From Thermoguttaceae bacterium (GTDB lineage Bacteria; Planctomycetota; Planctomycetia; Pirellulales; Thermoguttaceae), in the NCBI GenBank assembly GCA_017447865.1, contig JAFSMO010000055.1, positions 1 through 64,000 of the forward strand: a stretch of DNA of 64,000 nt. Direction: 5' to 3'. Made by a program: the position numbers and the translations under genes. Under the pieces are notes generated by a model. It was not told the origin of the DNA. It searched no databases and saw nothing but the letters and a program-made list of their open reading frames with translations. Of this stretch, positions 34,370-43,416 are shown piece after piece. Numbering within the stretch: position 1 is the first letter of the stretch; each line of letters begins with the position of its first letter.

Positions 34370-36508
34370 TTAATCCCTGATGATCGTGCACTTCGGCAGA
34401 GACTCCAGGAACAAACGTCCGTAATATTTCGACGTGATGCGCGGGTCAAGGATCACCACCCACCCCGTATCGGTCCGGGTCCGGATCAGGCGGCCGAACC
34501 CCTGCTTCAGCTTGATCACCGCTTCCGGGACCTGGTACTCGTTGAACGGGTTTCCGCCGCGGGCCTTGATCGCGTCCACCCGGGCTTCGGTGAGCGGATG
34601 GTCCGGCACACGGAAGGGGAGTTTCGTGATGATCACGTTTTTCAGCGCGTCGCCCGGAACGTCCACTCCCTGCCAGAACGAGTCCGTCCCGAACAGAACG
34701 CTCCGCGGATTGGCCTTGAAATGCTCGACCATCTGCGAGCGTGACATTCCCTCGCCCTGCGAGAAAAGCGCGAGGTTCTGGCTGATGAGCCACGGCGTCA
34801 TTTGAGCCACGATCCGGTTCATCAGGCCGTAACTCGTGAAAAGGACGAAGGCGTGCCCGTCCGTTTGGCGCACGTACTTGCAAATGCGTTCCACGAGCTG
34901 GCGCTCGTAGTTTTCCGGGTCCGTGACCGGGTCCGGCATGGAAACGCCCAGAACGAGCGTCACCTGCTGCTCGTAGTTGAACGGACTCCCCAGAAGTGTC
35001 TGCTCCGTGCTCATCAGCCCGACCCGCTGGCGGAAGTAGCCGAAATCCCCCGCCGGGGTTTCCGGCAAAGCCGGCGCTTGTGCGCTCCCCTGCTCCGCCT
35101 CTGGTTCCTCACTTTTCAAGGTTTTCTTTCGTGAAGAAGATGAAGCCGCGCGGCGGACGGTGGAAAGCGTAGCGCTCGTCATGATCACCGAATTCATTTT
35201 GTTGAAAAGCATTTCACGCATCAAGGGCCCGACGTCCACCGGCGAGGCGTTCATTTCGATTTTTGGCGTGACGCGCCGTCCCCCTTTTCCTGCTGGGATG
35301 AGCGTCAGCCAGTACACAAAATCTTCCGCTTTTTGAGCGATCCAGGCGTCCAGCCCCACCGCCAGCGCGTTGAGCCGATCCGCCACGGACGTGAGTTCCA
35401 GCTGGGCCTCTTCGCTTTCCATCCCTTGCGCGTCGTTGAAAATGCACCCGGCCAGTTCCGCCAGCGCCACGCTGAGACGGTTCACCACGATGTCGGGCCG
35501 CCGGACGCGGATCTCGCTGGCGCGGAACGGACTGTTCATTTCAAGGAGTTTTTTCTCGAACCAACACTCCAGCTCGTAGTAAAGTGAGGACGCCTCCGCG
35601 TAGCATTTCTGAATGATGTTCTGCGCCTCCTGCAGACCGTAGGTGACGAGAATGCCGTGGTTCGTGCGCAGATTCAGAAGGCGGCGGAGCAAATACTCGA
35701 TCTGGCCGTTGGTGATCCCGATGCCGAGATGATCGCCCGCCACCGCTTCCATCGAGTGCGCCTCGTCGAAAATCACCGCCTCGTAGTCGGGCAAAATCGC
35801 GCCTCCGCCGTTTCGGACCGCCAGATCGCTGAAGAAAAGCGCGTGATTCACGACCAGAATGTGCGCGTTTCGGATCCGCCGCTTGGACGCCTGGTAGAAG
35901 CATTTTTCGAAGAACTTGCATTTTTTGCCGAGGCAGTTTCCCGACTCGCAGCAGACTTCCTCCCAAACCCGCGGCGAGACGGGAAACGTCAGGTCCTGCT
36001 GGGAGCCTTCGCGGGTCTGATTCGCCCAGACGCGCAGGTCTTCGATCTGGTCGTTTTCCTCCTGCGAACTGAAAAGGGAAAGGGCGTTTTCATACGCGGC
36101 CTTCATCCGGCGCGGGCAGAGGTAATTACTCCGGCCCTTCACCAGCACAAAAGAAAACTCCAGCGGTATCAGACTGTTCAGAAACGGGAGGTCTTTGCTG
36201 ATGAGCTGCTCCTGAAGGCTGATCGTCTGCGTAGAAACGATGACGCGGCGGAACGGGCGCTGGACCCGGCCGTCGTAATCGTAATACTGCGACGTAGCGA
36301 GAATCGCTGGAACCAGGTAGCCGAAACTCTTTCCGACCCCCGTCCCGGCTTCGACGACCAAATGCTTCTTGGTCAGAAAAGCGTTCAAGACGTCGTTGGC
36401 CATGCGCAGCTGCTGCGGCCTGGACTCGTACCCCTTCATGCGGCGCGCGAGGAGACCTTCGGGGCCCAAGATGGATTCGGGAGTGAAAAAAGTGGAATCT
36501 TCGGACAT
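34370..36508 (-). CDS. dinG: DinG-family ATP-dependent DNA helicase (XPD-like, Fe-S)
   Basis: A superfamily 2 5'-3' helicase of 712 residues that unwinds forked DNA, D-loops and RNA-DNA hybrids. Walker A is EAGTGVGKS at 53-61 and the DEAH box is at 248-251 ([12 protein letters not shown]). A four-cysteine cluster between them (residues 186-203: [18 protein letters not shown]) marks the Fe-S domain of the XPD/DinG group. The C-terminal helicase half shows [17 protein letters not shown] and [16 protein letters not shown] (motifs V and VI). A Glu/Ala-rich linker ([17 protein letters not shown]) near residue 480 is probably unstructured. A promoter is visible at 36624-36651. It is convergent with the VOC-like gene. 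Confidence 0.93.
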   Translation of the reverse strand: MSEDSTFFTPESILGPEGLLARRMKGYESRPQQLRMANDVLNAFLTKKHLVVEAGTGVGKSFGYLVPAILATSQYYDYDGRVQRPFRRVIVSTQTISLQEQLISKDLPFLNSLIPLEFSFVLVKGRSNYLCPRRMKAAYENALSLFSSQEENDQIEDLRVWANQTREGSQQDLTFPVSPRVWEEVCCESGNCLGKKCKFFEKCFYQASKRRIRNAHILVVNHALFFSDLAVRNGGGAILPDYEAVIFDEAHSMEAVAGDHLGIGITNGQIEYLLRRLLNLRTNHGILVTYGLQEAQNIIQKCYAEASSLYYELECWFEKKLLEMNSPFRASEIRVRRPDIVVNRLSVALAELAGCIFNDAQGMESEEAQLELTSVADRLNALAVGLDAWIAQKAEDFVYWLTLIPAGKGGRRVTPKIEMNASPVDVGPLMREMLFNKMNSVIMTSATLSTVRRAASSSSRKKTLKSEEPEAEQGSAQAPALPETPAGDFGYFRQRVGLMSTEQTLLGSPFNYEQQVTLVLGVSMPDPVTDPENYERQLVERICKYVRQTDGHAFVLFTSYGLMNRIVAQMTPWLISQNLALFSQGEGMSRSQMVEHFKANPRSVLFGTDSFWQGVDVPGDALKNVIITKLPFRVPDHPLTEARVDAIKARGGNPFNEYQVPEAVIKLKQGFGRLIRTRTDTGWVVILDPRITSKYYGRLFLESLPKCTIIRD

Positions 36509-36623
36509 TTTTTTGATTTTGGGGTCTGATCGGGAAACAACGGTCAGAGTTTCGTTTCCTTACTCAATTTTACGGCCTGAACCTTCACGCCTTGATCTCT
36601 GAACATGGATCCCTGAACTGTAT

Positions 36624-36651
36624 AATATACCACAAAACAGAATTTTCGCAA
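36624..36651 (-). promoter_or_regulatory. Promoter for dinG
   Basis: On the minus strand: TTGCGA (36646-36651), 16-base spacer ending TGG, TATATT (36624-36629). The start codon is about 115 bases downstream. No LexA-type box was recognised. Confidence 0.5.
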
Positions 36652-36950
36652 GAAGGAAGGCGAAAAATTTTACCATCTTTTGTAAAAGTGGAGGTTTTAG
36701 GAGAAGAAAGCGGGTCGATTCGTTTATCCGGTTAGGCGATTTGCTTCCGGTAAAAACGATTAGTCGGAATAAACTTTTATTTTCTTGGAAAAATAAATAG
36801 AAAATGGTGGGTGAGGTGTTTTCTTTTCTCCGATTTGGTGTAAAATAGATCATTGGAAGAAAATGTTTCAGAGAGTGATTACTCTTTTGAATTCAGAGAA
36901 ATTAAAATTTCACTATCATCCGATCCGGGTGCAGAACTGAGGAGTAAAAT
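36652..36950. other. AT-rich gene-free stretch
   Basis: Part of the 442-base gap between divergent dinG and the DUF1598-like gene. I see no convincing gene. A TAAAAT at 36841-36846 may be the -10 for the rightward gene, but no good -35 is present. GAGGAG lies just before the ATG at 36951. Confidence 0.4.
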
Positions 36951-38282
36951 ATGCTTCGCAAAGTATTTGTGGTTTTGGCTGTTCTGGCCGTTTGTATGCT
37001 TGGCTCATTCACTTTCGCTCAGACGCTTACGACCTCGAACCAATCGTCCGTCGGTGGTGTCATGATCGACGCGAACGGAATGCTTTCCCAAGCCTCCGTC
37101 GAGGAAATGAATCAGCTTCGTCTCGAAATCAAAAACAATTTGGCCCCCATCGCCAAGGGGCTGAACAAGGCCGTCGAGATTCGCCGCGTTTCGTTGAAAA
37201 AGCTCAACGAAGAGATCGCAAAAGCTGAAGCGGAAGGCTCCAGTATCCCGGATTCCGTCCGTCTGCTCGGAGGTTTGACTTCCATACAGAGCGTCGTGCT
37301 GTTCCCGGAGGAGCAGGACGTCGTGCTCGTTGGACCGGCTGAAGGCTGGGTCGTGGGGCCGCAGGGCGTGCTGGTCGGGAAAGAAACCGGAAAGCCGATC
37401 ATGCGTCTGGACGATCTGGTCGCGGCGATCCAGGCCGCTTCCGCGCAGAATCGTTCCGTCTTCTCCGTTTCGATCGATCCGACGAAAGAGGGATTGCAGC
37501 GCATGAGCGAATTCGCCACGAGCGTGAATCCTCAGACCCCGCCGCAAACCATTGCGCAGGGAATGGAAAAGGCGCTGGGCGATCAGACGGTCACGCTCAA
37601 TGGAATCGACGAGACGTCCCACTTCGCGTACGTCATGGCGGCGGCGGACTTCCGCATGAAGCAGATCTCGATGGGAGCCACGAAATCCCCGGTCAAAACG
37701 CTTCCGTCTTTCGTGAGTATGATGAAAAATCCTGCTCCGAACGGTGCGCTTCCGCGCTGGTGGCTGGCCCCGAATTTCGCCGCCATCACCCGTGACGCGC
37801 AGGGCCTGACCTGGTCGCTCGACGGCGGAAAAGTCGTGACCTTGACCGACACAGATTTCTTCGATGGAAATCAGATCGTCCGCAAGGGCGCAAAAGCTTC
37901 CGACGTTTTCCAGCAATGGGCCGACAAAATGACCGAAAACTACGATGCGTTGAGCGTCGCGGAACCGATTTTCGGCCAGCTCCGTAACTGCATGGACTGC
38001 GCGCTGGTTGGCGCCATTTTCGCCGAAAGCAAAGTTTTGGCCCAGATGGGCGATTCCTTCGCCCCGATGATGACGAGTAAAGACGTGAATCCGGCTCGTG
38101 AAGCCGTTCCGGCCAAGGCCCCGAGCTCCTCGGTCGTCGCCCGCCGCAGTGCTGGCATCATGTTCGTGACCGGCGGCGTTTCGATCAATCCGTGGGAAAT
38201 GGTCCAGTCCTCGAAAACGACCGACCTGAAGTCCGTGCGTGAAAAAGGCGCGATCCCGGCCAAGCGCTGGTACGAGAACTGA
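36951..38282 (+). CDS. Exported DUF1598-like planctomycete protein
   Basis: 443 residues with a signal peptide at 1-23 (RKVFVVLAVLAVCMLGSFTFA). The remainder resembles the planctomycete DUF1598 family: RRVSLKKLNEEIAKAEAEG, VRLLGGLTSIQSVVLFPEEQDVVLVGPAEGWVVGPQGVLVG (a long hydrophobic, glycine-rich beta segment at about 105-145), FSVSIDPTKEGLQRMSEF and FAYVMAAADFRMKQISMG. There are no obvious catalytic residues. Likely periplasmic or surface-exposed; function unknown. GGAG precedes the ATG, and a strong terminator follows the stop. Confidence 0.72.
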   Translation: MLRKVFVVLAVLAVCMLGSFTFAQTLTTSNQSSVGGVMIDANGMLSQASVEEMNQLRLEIKNNLAPIAKGLNKAVEIRRVSLKKLNEEIAKAEAEGSSIPDSVRLLGGLTSIQSVVLFPEEQDVVLVGPAEGWVVGPQGVLVGKETGKPIMRLDDLVAAIQAASAQNRSVFSVSIDPTKEGLQRMSEFATSVNPQTPPQTIAQGMEKALGDQTVTLNGIDETSHFAYVMAAADFRMKQISMGATKSPVKTLPSFVSMMKNPAPNGALPRWWLAPNFAAITRDAQGLTWSLDGGKVVTLTDTDFFDGNQIVRKGAKASDVFQQWADKMTENYDALSVAEPIFGQLRNCMDCALVGAIFAESKVLAQMGDSFAPMMTSKDVNPAREAVPAKAPSSSVVARRSAGIMFVTGGVSINPWEMVQSSKTTDLKSVREKGAIPAKRWYEN

Positions 38283-38326
38283 ACGATTTGGTTCGATTGA
38301 ACTTCAGAACTATTCCAGAAACTTGA

Positions 38327-38362
38327 GGGGGGACGCGAAACGAGTCCCCCCTTCCCTTTTTT
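38327..38362 (+). terminator. Intrinsic terminator after the DUF1598-like gene
   Basis: Stem GGGGGGAC / GTCCCCCC around GCGAAACGA, then TTCCCTTTTTT. It overlaps the stop codon of the convergent SDR gene by two bases. Confidence 0.85.
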
Positions 38363-39101
38363 AAAACCGCTTTCCGCCATCGACCGGAAGCACGATCCCG
38401 TTCAGGAACGCGGCGTTTTCCGAGCACAAAAAGAACGCGGCATCGGCGACTTCCTGAGGCGTTCCCCACCGGTCGAGCAAGGAGTCTTTTTTCGCGTGTT
38501 TCTGCCATGCCGCGGGGGCCTGCTTTCCCCATTCGGTCTGGATCCAGCCCGGGGCGAGAACATTCACGCGGACGTTTGGCCCCACGCCCTGCGCCAGCGA
38601 GCGGGCGAATGCCGTGACGGCCCCTTTCGCCGCCGCGAAAAGCTGCGCGCTGTCGCCGGCCATTCCCCAGTCCACGGCGTCCCAGCCGATCAGCAGGATG
38701 GTCCCTTTTTGACCCGCGGCACTGATTTTCTGCGCGGCGTTTCTCGCGATGCGCATACTGGCCTGAACGTCCACGTTCCAGAGCGCGGTCAGCTTCTGCT
38801 CAAAGGTCCATTTCTTACGTTCCCCGGTCAAAATATCGACCCCGGCGGTCTGGATCACGGACTGGATCCCGCCGCGCCAGTTCCACGCTTCCTCAGCGAG
38901 CCGGTCCTGCTCGGAGATTTGCGCCAGATCCGCCTGCGCAAACTGCATGGGGACGTCAGGAAACTCCGCTTGAAGCTGATCCAGAGGTTCACGATTCGAG
39001 AAGTAATGCAAAAAGAGCGCGTCGCCATTTTGAGCGAAGCGCCTTGCAACCGCCAGCCCAATTCCGCCGCTGGCCCCGGTAATGAAAACAGTCTGAAGCA
39101 T
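38361..39101 (-). CDS. SDR-family protein lacking the usual Ser-Tyr pair
   Basis: A 246-residue short-chain dehydrogenase/reductase fold: TVFITGASGGIGLAVARRF (nucleotide site), a middle Asp-Leu (AQADLAQ), QTAGVDI in place of NNAG, and PGWIQTEW plus FLNGIVLPVDGGKRF at the end. The catalytic positions are odd: the YxxxK motif is FAAAK (Phe155, Lys159), and the usual Ser before it is missing (LLIGWDAVDWG). Unless another residue takes over, it may bind nucleotide without classical SDR chemistry, or use an unusual substrate. Its stop meets the terminator of the convergent gene, and a family C repeat lies just upstream of its start. Confidence 0.82.
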   Translation of the reverse strand: MLQTVFITGASGGIGLAVARRFAQNGDALFLHYFSNREPLDQLQAEFPDVPMQFAQADLAQISEQDRLAEEAWNWRGGIQSVIQTAGVDILTGERKKWTFEQKLTALWNVDVQASMRIARNAAQKISAAGQKGTILLIGWDAVDWGMAGDSAQLFAAAKGAVTAFARSLAQGVGPNVRVNVLAPGWIQTEWGKQAPAAWQKHAKKDSLLDRWGTPQEVADAAFFLCSENAAFLNGIVLPVDGGKRF

Positions 39102-39103
39102 AA

Positions 39104-39230
39104 ATGAATTATGAATTTTGAATTATGAATTATGAATTATGCTTTGCAAAACGGGCTTCAGAAACACTTTACCCCATAAAAGCCGAAGGCTTTTCCAATT
39201 CATAATTCAAAATTCATAATTCATAATTTA
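39104..39230. repeat. Family C AT-rich inverted repeat, copy 2
   Basis: Tandem GAATTATGA words on the left, TTCATAATTC words on the right, with a centre AACGGGCTTCAGAAACACTT and a tip AAAGCCGAAGGCTTT. The right arm runs into the stop codon (39228-39230) of the lipoprotein gene. Confidence 0.8.
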
Positions 39231-40001
39231 ATAGCACGGTCCTTCCATGATGAATTCCTGCGGGACGCCGTAACACTGCGAGCAGCCACCGCCGTCGATG
39301 ATCATGGCGCCGTCTGTGTCGTAAATGACCCCGGCGGAAGAACCGTAGGCGGGAGAAACGCCGGCGGACTGAAGGCGCGGCTTGCCCGTTCCCGAGGAGG
39401 CGACCGGAGGCGCGACCGTCGAACCACGTGAGTTCATTTCCCGACTTTCTGCGGAGTAGTAGCCGTTTCCGGGATTCGTATCGGGGTTCCGGCTGTTCCG
39501 GGTGAAAGCGCTGCCCGTATTCTTCGGCGGAGGCGTCGGCGCATCGACTTTCGGGTACGGGTGTTCCTTCATGGCACGAATGACGTCCAGGGAAACCCCG
39601 TGATTCTGGAGGGTCAAAACGTCCTGGCCCTGCAGCGGCTGGTAAAGGCCGTGGGTCCGAATGTGCGTGATCACGTTGGAATCCGAGACGCCCGCCTGAC
39701 GCCACGCGATCACGTCATTCACGGTCACAGGCCGGGCGGCAACGGGGCGGCCGGTCGATTTTTCCATGGCGATCCGGTTTCGGGCGTCGTCTTTGACGTC
39801 TCTCGAAGCAAAAAGCGGCACCGAGGAACTGGAACGGGCTTCAGGATGTTCCTGCGTGTCGTAAGCACAGCCGTTTCCGACGTAGGCCCCCTGATGAATG
39901 GAAGCGCAGCCGGAAAGGACGACCAGAAGCGCACACGCACAGACTCTTCCAGCGAGCCCTGCCGCCGAGTGTGAATCTGATTTTGCGAAACGTACCTTCA
40001 T
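39228..40001 (-). CDS. Predicted lipoprotein with DVI-type repeat motif, function unknown
   Basis: 257 residues. A late hydrophobic stretch ends in the lipobox LSGC (residues 29-32), so the protein should be lipid-anchored. Residues 92-145 hold two copies of a short motif seen in planctomycete lipoproteins: VNDVIAWRQAGVSDSNVITHI, then VLTLQNHGVSLDVIRAM, both D/L-V-I-x-G-V-S pattern with helices. A Pro/Ser/Asn-rich linker follows, and a C-terminal GGGCSQCYG segment. The function is unknown. The start (MKVRFAKSDS) has a longer than usual N-region before the hydrophobic core. Confidence 0.68.
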   Translation of the reverse strand: MKVRFAKSDSHSAAGLAGRVCACALLVVLSGCASIHQGAYVGNGCAYDTQEHPEARSSSSVPLFASRDVKDDARNRIAMEKSTGRPVAARPVTVNDVIAWRQAGVSDSNVITHIRTHGLYQPLQGQDVLTLQNHGVSLDVIRAMKEHPYPKVDAPTPPPKNTGSAFTRNSRNPDTNPGNGYYSAESREMNSRGSTVAPPVASSGTGKPRLQSAGVSPAYGSSAGVIYDTDGAMIIDGGGCSQCYGVPQEFIMEGPCY

Positions 40002-40153
40002 GAACCTGCTCCAATTCCAGAGGAATTTTATTAACTTTGAATAGTTTACCCACTTTGAATTCCGGCGTCAAGAGCAATTTCGGGAAGAAATGAAATTTTT
40101 TATAAAAATTGGTCTGGTTCTTCATTTGCGCCACGTTTTCAAAGTCCCCCTCC

Positions 40154-40181
40154 TTGAGACTTTTCACGCACATGATATAAT
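40154..40181 (+). promoter_or_regulatory. Promoter for rubrerythrin
   Basis: TTGAGA (40154-40159), 16-base spacer ending TGA, TATAAT (40176-40181), an extended -10. The ATG is 49 bases downstream with AACAGGAG before it. Confidence 0.6.
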
Positions 40182-40230
40182 TGGGTAAATTAAGGTTTCA
40201 AATCCCAGTCCTCTAACAGGAGAAAAAATC

Positions 40231-40764
40231 ATGGAACTTAAAGGAAGCAAAACCGAAGCGAATCTTCAGTACGCTTTTGCCGGCGAATCGATGGCCCGGA
40301 ACAAGTACACCTACTTCGCGAGCGTCGCGAAAAAAGAAGGTTTCCAGCAGATTGCCGCGATCTTCGAGGAAACTGCCGGTAACGAAAAAGAGCACGCCAA
40401 ACTCTGGTTCAAGGCCCTGAACGGGATCGGGACCACGGCCGAGAACCTCCTGGCCGCCGCCGAGGGCGAGCACGAGGAGTGGACCGACATGTACAAGCGT
40501 TTCGCCGAAGAAGCCAAAGAAGAAGGCTTCACCGAGCTGGCCTACCGCTTCGCCGCCGTTGCCGCGATCGAAAAGAGCCACGAGGAGCGCTACCGCAAAC
40601 TGGCCGAGAACATCGAAAAGAAGGAAGTTTTCGAAAAGATCGGCGAAAACACGTGGATCTGCCGGAACTGCGGCCACATCTATTTCGGAAAGACCGCCCC
40701 GGAACTCTGCCCGGTCTGCGCGCACCCGCAGGCGTTCTTCGAAATCAAAGCGGAAAACTATTAA
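40231..40764 (+). CDS. rbr: Rubrerythrin
   Basis: A cytoplasmic non-haem diiron peroxidase of 177 residues that reduces hydrogen peroxide in anaerobes. The four-helix domain has the diiron ligands in [54 protein letters not shown] and [13 protein letters not shown]. The C-terminal rubredoxin-like domain has two CxxC pairs, [11 protein letters not shown] and CPVC. Length and order are typical. It has its own promoter and ends against a family C repeat that starts right at its stop codon. Confidence 0.96.
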   Translation: MELKGSKTEANLQYAFAGESMARNKYTYFASVAKKEGFQQIAAIFEETAGNEKEHAKLWFKALNGIGTTAENLLAAAEGEHEEWTDMYKRFAEEAKEEGFTELAYRFAAVAAIEKSHEERYRKLAENIEKKEVFEKIGENTWICRNCGHIYFGKTAPELCPVCAHPQAFFEIKAENY

Positions 40765-40890
40765 TTTAATTAGGAATTAGGAATGCGTAATTCGTAATTG
40801 CGCTTCGCGTAACGCGGCTTTCAGAAAGACTTCAACCCATAAAAAGTCGAAGACTTTTTTAATTACGAATTACGCATTACGAATTACGCA
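40765..40890. repeat. Family C AT-rich inverted repeat, copy 3
   Basis: Begins at the rubrerythrin stop codon. Left arm GGAATTAGGAATGCGTAATT; right arm AATTACGAATTACGCATTAC with further copies. The centre again has CGGCTTTCAGAAAGACTTC and CCCATAAAAAGTCGAAGACTTTTT, the same layout as copy 2 with a different tip. Confidence 0.8.
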
Positions 40891-40908
40891 TTGAAAAAAG
40901 GGTTTTTT

Positions 40909-41274
40909 ATGAAAAAGTTCATGCATTCGGATCAGGTTCCGGCCAATCCGGTAGAGACGCCGGGGGCGCAAAGGGCGAAAATGCGTCTGCTCATTGGCCC
41001 GGGTGACGAGGCGCCGACGTTCGCCATGCGTCAGTTCGAGCTGGAGCCGGGAGGCTGCACGCCCGACCACGAGCACCCGTGGGAGCACGAAATGTACATT
41101 CTGCAAGGCGCCGGCACGGTAAAATGCTCCGGCGAGGAATTCCCGGTCCGTCCCGGCTGTTTCGCGTTTGTGCCGCCGAACGAGCCGCACCAGGTCGTGA
41201 ATACGGGCCTGATGACGATGAAATTCCTCTGCCTCATCCCGGTCGAGCAGAAATGCGGCTGCCCGGTGAAATGA
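40909..41274 (+). CDS. Small cupin-fold protein
   Basis: 121 residues, single cupin_2 domain: PDHEHPWEHEMYILQGAGTV gives the first metal motif (two His, a Glu, with extra His), and FVPPNEPHQVVNTG the second His. The start at 40909 has AAGGG six bases upstream; a TTG six codons earlier is inside the repeat. It may be a metal-dependent isomerase, dioxygenase or sugar-binding protein; the substrate cannot be told. The ending QKCGCPVK is Cys-rich. A partial duplicate of its 3' end occurs at 43340. Confidence 0.85.
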   Translation: MKKFMHSDQVPANPVETPGAQRAKMRLLIGPGDEAPTFAMRQFELEPGGCTPDHEHPWEHEMYILQGAGTVKCSGEEFPVRPGCFAFVPPNEPHQVVNTGLMTMKFLCLIPVEQKCGCPVK

Positions 41275-41284
41275 ACCTCGCCTA

Positions 41285-41328
41285 AAGAGTCCGAAATCGC
41301 AGCGTATGCCTGATTTCGGACTCTTTTT
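41285..41328 (+). terminator. Intrinsic terminator after the cupin gene
   Basis: Stem AAGAGTCCGAAATC / GATTTCGGACTCTT with TTTTT after it, ending 18 bases before the convergent LRR gene's stop. A diverged copy with its own T run is at 43379-43415. Confidence 0.8.
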
Positions 41329-41345
41329 CAAATGAAATCCTGAAA

Positions 41346-43286
41346 TTACTCGAATTCTATCCTGCACCCAGGAAGGGCATCCTGAATTTTCTTCTTTTCT
41401 GCATCGATAAATTTTTTCTTCCAATCCACTTCAGAGTCCTCGTCCTCCTGGTCGTTATTTTCGGGCTCAAAGGGCAGATCCCTGATTTTCTGTTCCATTT
41501 TGTCCACAAAGCCACCAATACGAAGGTGCTTTAAATTGGGGATTTCCTGCAGGGTTTCCAAAACGTAATCCTGCTGGAATTGCTCGTAGTCCATACTCAG
41601 AGATTTGAGTGCTGACAGCCAGACCAGAGCGGACAAATCCAGGTCATGGGACCCCTGAACATTCAAACAGGAAAGCTTCGGCAAATTTCTGAACCATACG
41701 AGATACAACAGAGGACAGCCATCCATTTGGAGGTTATCGAGGGCCAGCAAATCCAACATTTTGAGACTTTCCAGGACCGGACAGTCCAGCGGAAGACACT
41801 CCAGCATTGGCAGATTGGCGAATTCAACCTCCATCAAATTCTTCATATTTCTGAGTTCAAGATATTTCAAATTCGGAAAATCACGAATTTCAAGCTTTTC
41901 ATTCGGTGCTCCGGACAAATAAATATAAGTTAGTTCCTTCCTCGTAAAAATGGCCTCAATACTTTCCGGAGAAAGATTGGAACAATCTTTAATCAAAATT
42001 CCAAACATTGGGGACTTTGACACAAATAATTGAACATCTTCATCCGTGACCTTTCCTTCAGCGGAGAGAAAGCGCAGGTTTGGACATTTTTTCTCAATCG
42101 CTCCCACAACCCCATTATCTTTTGAATTTCGGATATCCAAGCCATTCAGTTTTGGAAAAACAGAGAGCTGCTCAAAGTCCTGGGCGGTGACCTGCTCATC
42201 AATTCCAAAGCTCACCCCTTCCAGGTTTTTCAGCCCTTCGAGATGCGGAACGTCCTCTGGCTTCAAAAAATCAGTGGCTTTTGCACACAATGTCCTCAAA
42301 TTAGGGGAATTCTCAAGATCCTTAACGATCGGGTACAAGGAACGCTTGGTATTAATATCAAATTCCTCCAATTCTTTCAGCGAATCCAGATTCCTGAATT
42401 CAACGATTGAATTATCACAGTCCATTTGACAGCTACATATAAAGGACTTTAAATGGGGCATTCCTGAAAAGTCAACCAGCTCCACTTGGGGCAAATCAAC
42501 AAGGAAAAGGTTGTTCAAATTGGGGATTTTCCAATCAACGATTAATGGTTTGGGACGTCTTATAAAAATACACATAGGATTGAGCCCTACCAAATAAAGA
42601 GTTTTCAAACTCTTGAATCGGTTGAGGAAGTCAAGATTCCTGTATTCTTTGTCCAGTCCTGCCAACGGAACCCAGAGAGATTCCATCTCCATGGAAATCA
42701 TTTTCTCAATAATATCCCCAGAGAGATGACTTGGTTTCCAGATGAGATTTTTCAGGTTTGGCAAATGTTCCTCCGCAAAGGAAAGAATGTCCATTTTATC
42801 ATACGAATCGGACAGATCCAAACTTTCCAACTGCGGCAAAGTATCCAAAATACCCAAGAAAATCTTCGGAAATAAAGAAACCTTGTTAAACGTCAGTCTC
42901 TTCAAATGGTCTTGCCAGCACAAATAAACCAGCGTGGATTCATCGTATCTCACTTCCTTGAAAGAAAGCTCCTGTATGTTTTTCAGGCCGAGGATCCCTT
43001 TCATGAAACGAGGCTCAATCTTGAAACATGCAAGCTTCAGGGCTTTAAGTGCCGGGAACTTTTCAAGTACATGAATCAGTTCTTCGGCTTTGACCGTCTC
43101 CGGCAGATCTACAATCTTCAGCGTATTAAGCTGCGGCAAAGTCGAAAGGAGTTCCAAATCCTCCATGGTATTAAAATATGAGTCACCAAAAACCGACGCG
43201 TCCAACACGTCTTCCGGTTCCCGAAAACATCCATTATTTCTGAGTTTTTCGAGGAGCGTCTGGCGATTGTTTTGATCGTTATTCAT
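41346..43286 (-). CDS. Leucine-rich-repeat protein, array member 1
   Basis: 646 residues with no signal peptide or membrane segment, so probably cytoplasmic. After a conserved head (MNNDQNNRQTLLEKLRNNG; EDLELLSTLPQLNTLKI) it consists of LRR units of about 23-28 residues with frames such as LPQLESLDLSDSYDKMDIL, FKSLKTLYLVGLNPM and FPNLKYLELRNMKNLMEVEF. The tail has QQDYVLETLQEIPNLKHLRIGG and a closing ALPGCRIEFE, resembling RNI-type LRRs that end in a P-N/G-C-x-I cap. Start: AAAGGAGG a few bases before the ATG at 43284-43286, an unusually good ribosome site. It is the most diverged of four tandem paralogues. Expected role: protein binding; partner unknown. Confidence 0.85.
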   Translation of the reverse strand: MNNDQNNRQTLLEKLRNNGCFREPEDVLDASVFGDSYFNTMEDLELLSTLPQLNTLKIVDLPETVKAEELIHVLEKFPALKALKLACFKIEPRFMKGILGLKNIQELSFKEVRYDESTLVYLCWQDHLKRLTFNKVSLFPKIFLGILDTLPQLESLDLSDSYDKMDILSFAEEHLPNLKNLIWKPSHLSGDIIEKMISMEMESLWVPLAGLDKEYRNLDFLNRFKSLKTLYLVGLNPMCIFIRRPKPLIVDWKIPNLNNLFLVDLPQVELVDFSGMPHLKSFICSCQMDCDNSIVEFRNLDSLKELEEFDINTKRSLYPIVKDLENSPNLRTLCAKATDFLKPEDVPHLEGLKNLEGVSFGIDEQVTAQDFEQLSVFPKLNGLDIRNSKDNGVVGAIEKKCPNLRFLSAEGKVTDEDVQLFVSKSPMFGILIKDCSNLSPESIEAIFTRKELTYIYLSGAPNEKLEIRDFPNLKYLELRNMKNLMEVEFANLPMLECLPLDCPVLESLKMLDLLALDNLQMDGCPLLYLVWFRNLPKLSCLNVQGSHDLDLSALVWLSALKSLSMDYEQFQQDYVLETLQEIPNLKHLRIGGFVDKMEQKIRDLPFEPENNDQEDEDSEVDWKKKFIDAEKKKIQDALPGCRIEFE

Positions 43287-43339
43287 CGTATCCTCCTTTA
43301 ACGGATAGTCAAGGAAATAGAAAAAGAGAATCACTTGGG

Positions 43340-43415
43340 GCAGCTGAGGGGCTGCCAGTGAAATGAGTCTCGTCCAGGAGTCCGAAAAGAAGATCTGATT
43401 TCTTTCGGACACTTT
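43340..43415. repeat. Relic of a duplicated cupin 3' end and terminator
   Basis: The gap between LRR members 1 and 2 holds GGGGCTGCCAGTGAAATGA, CTCG and GAGTCCGAAA, matching the cupin end GCGGCTGCCCGGTGAAATGA, CTCG and GAGTCCGAAA at 41254-41296, followed in both places by a GATTTC..TTCGGAC hairpin arm and T run. It marks the edge of an old tandem duplication. Confidence 0.65.
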
Positions 43416-43416
43416 T

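Noticed and set aside
36560..36853. A 97-codon minus-strand frame in the dinG/DUF1598 gap
   Set aside because: It has no ribosome site, covers the dinG promoter and has an unlikely composition (MIYFTPNRRKENTS start).
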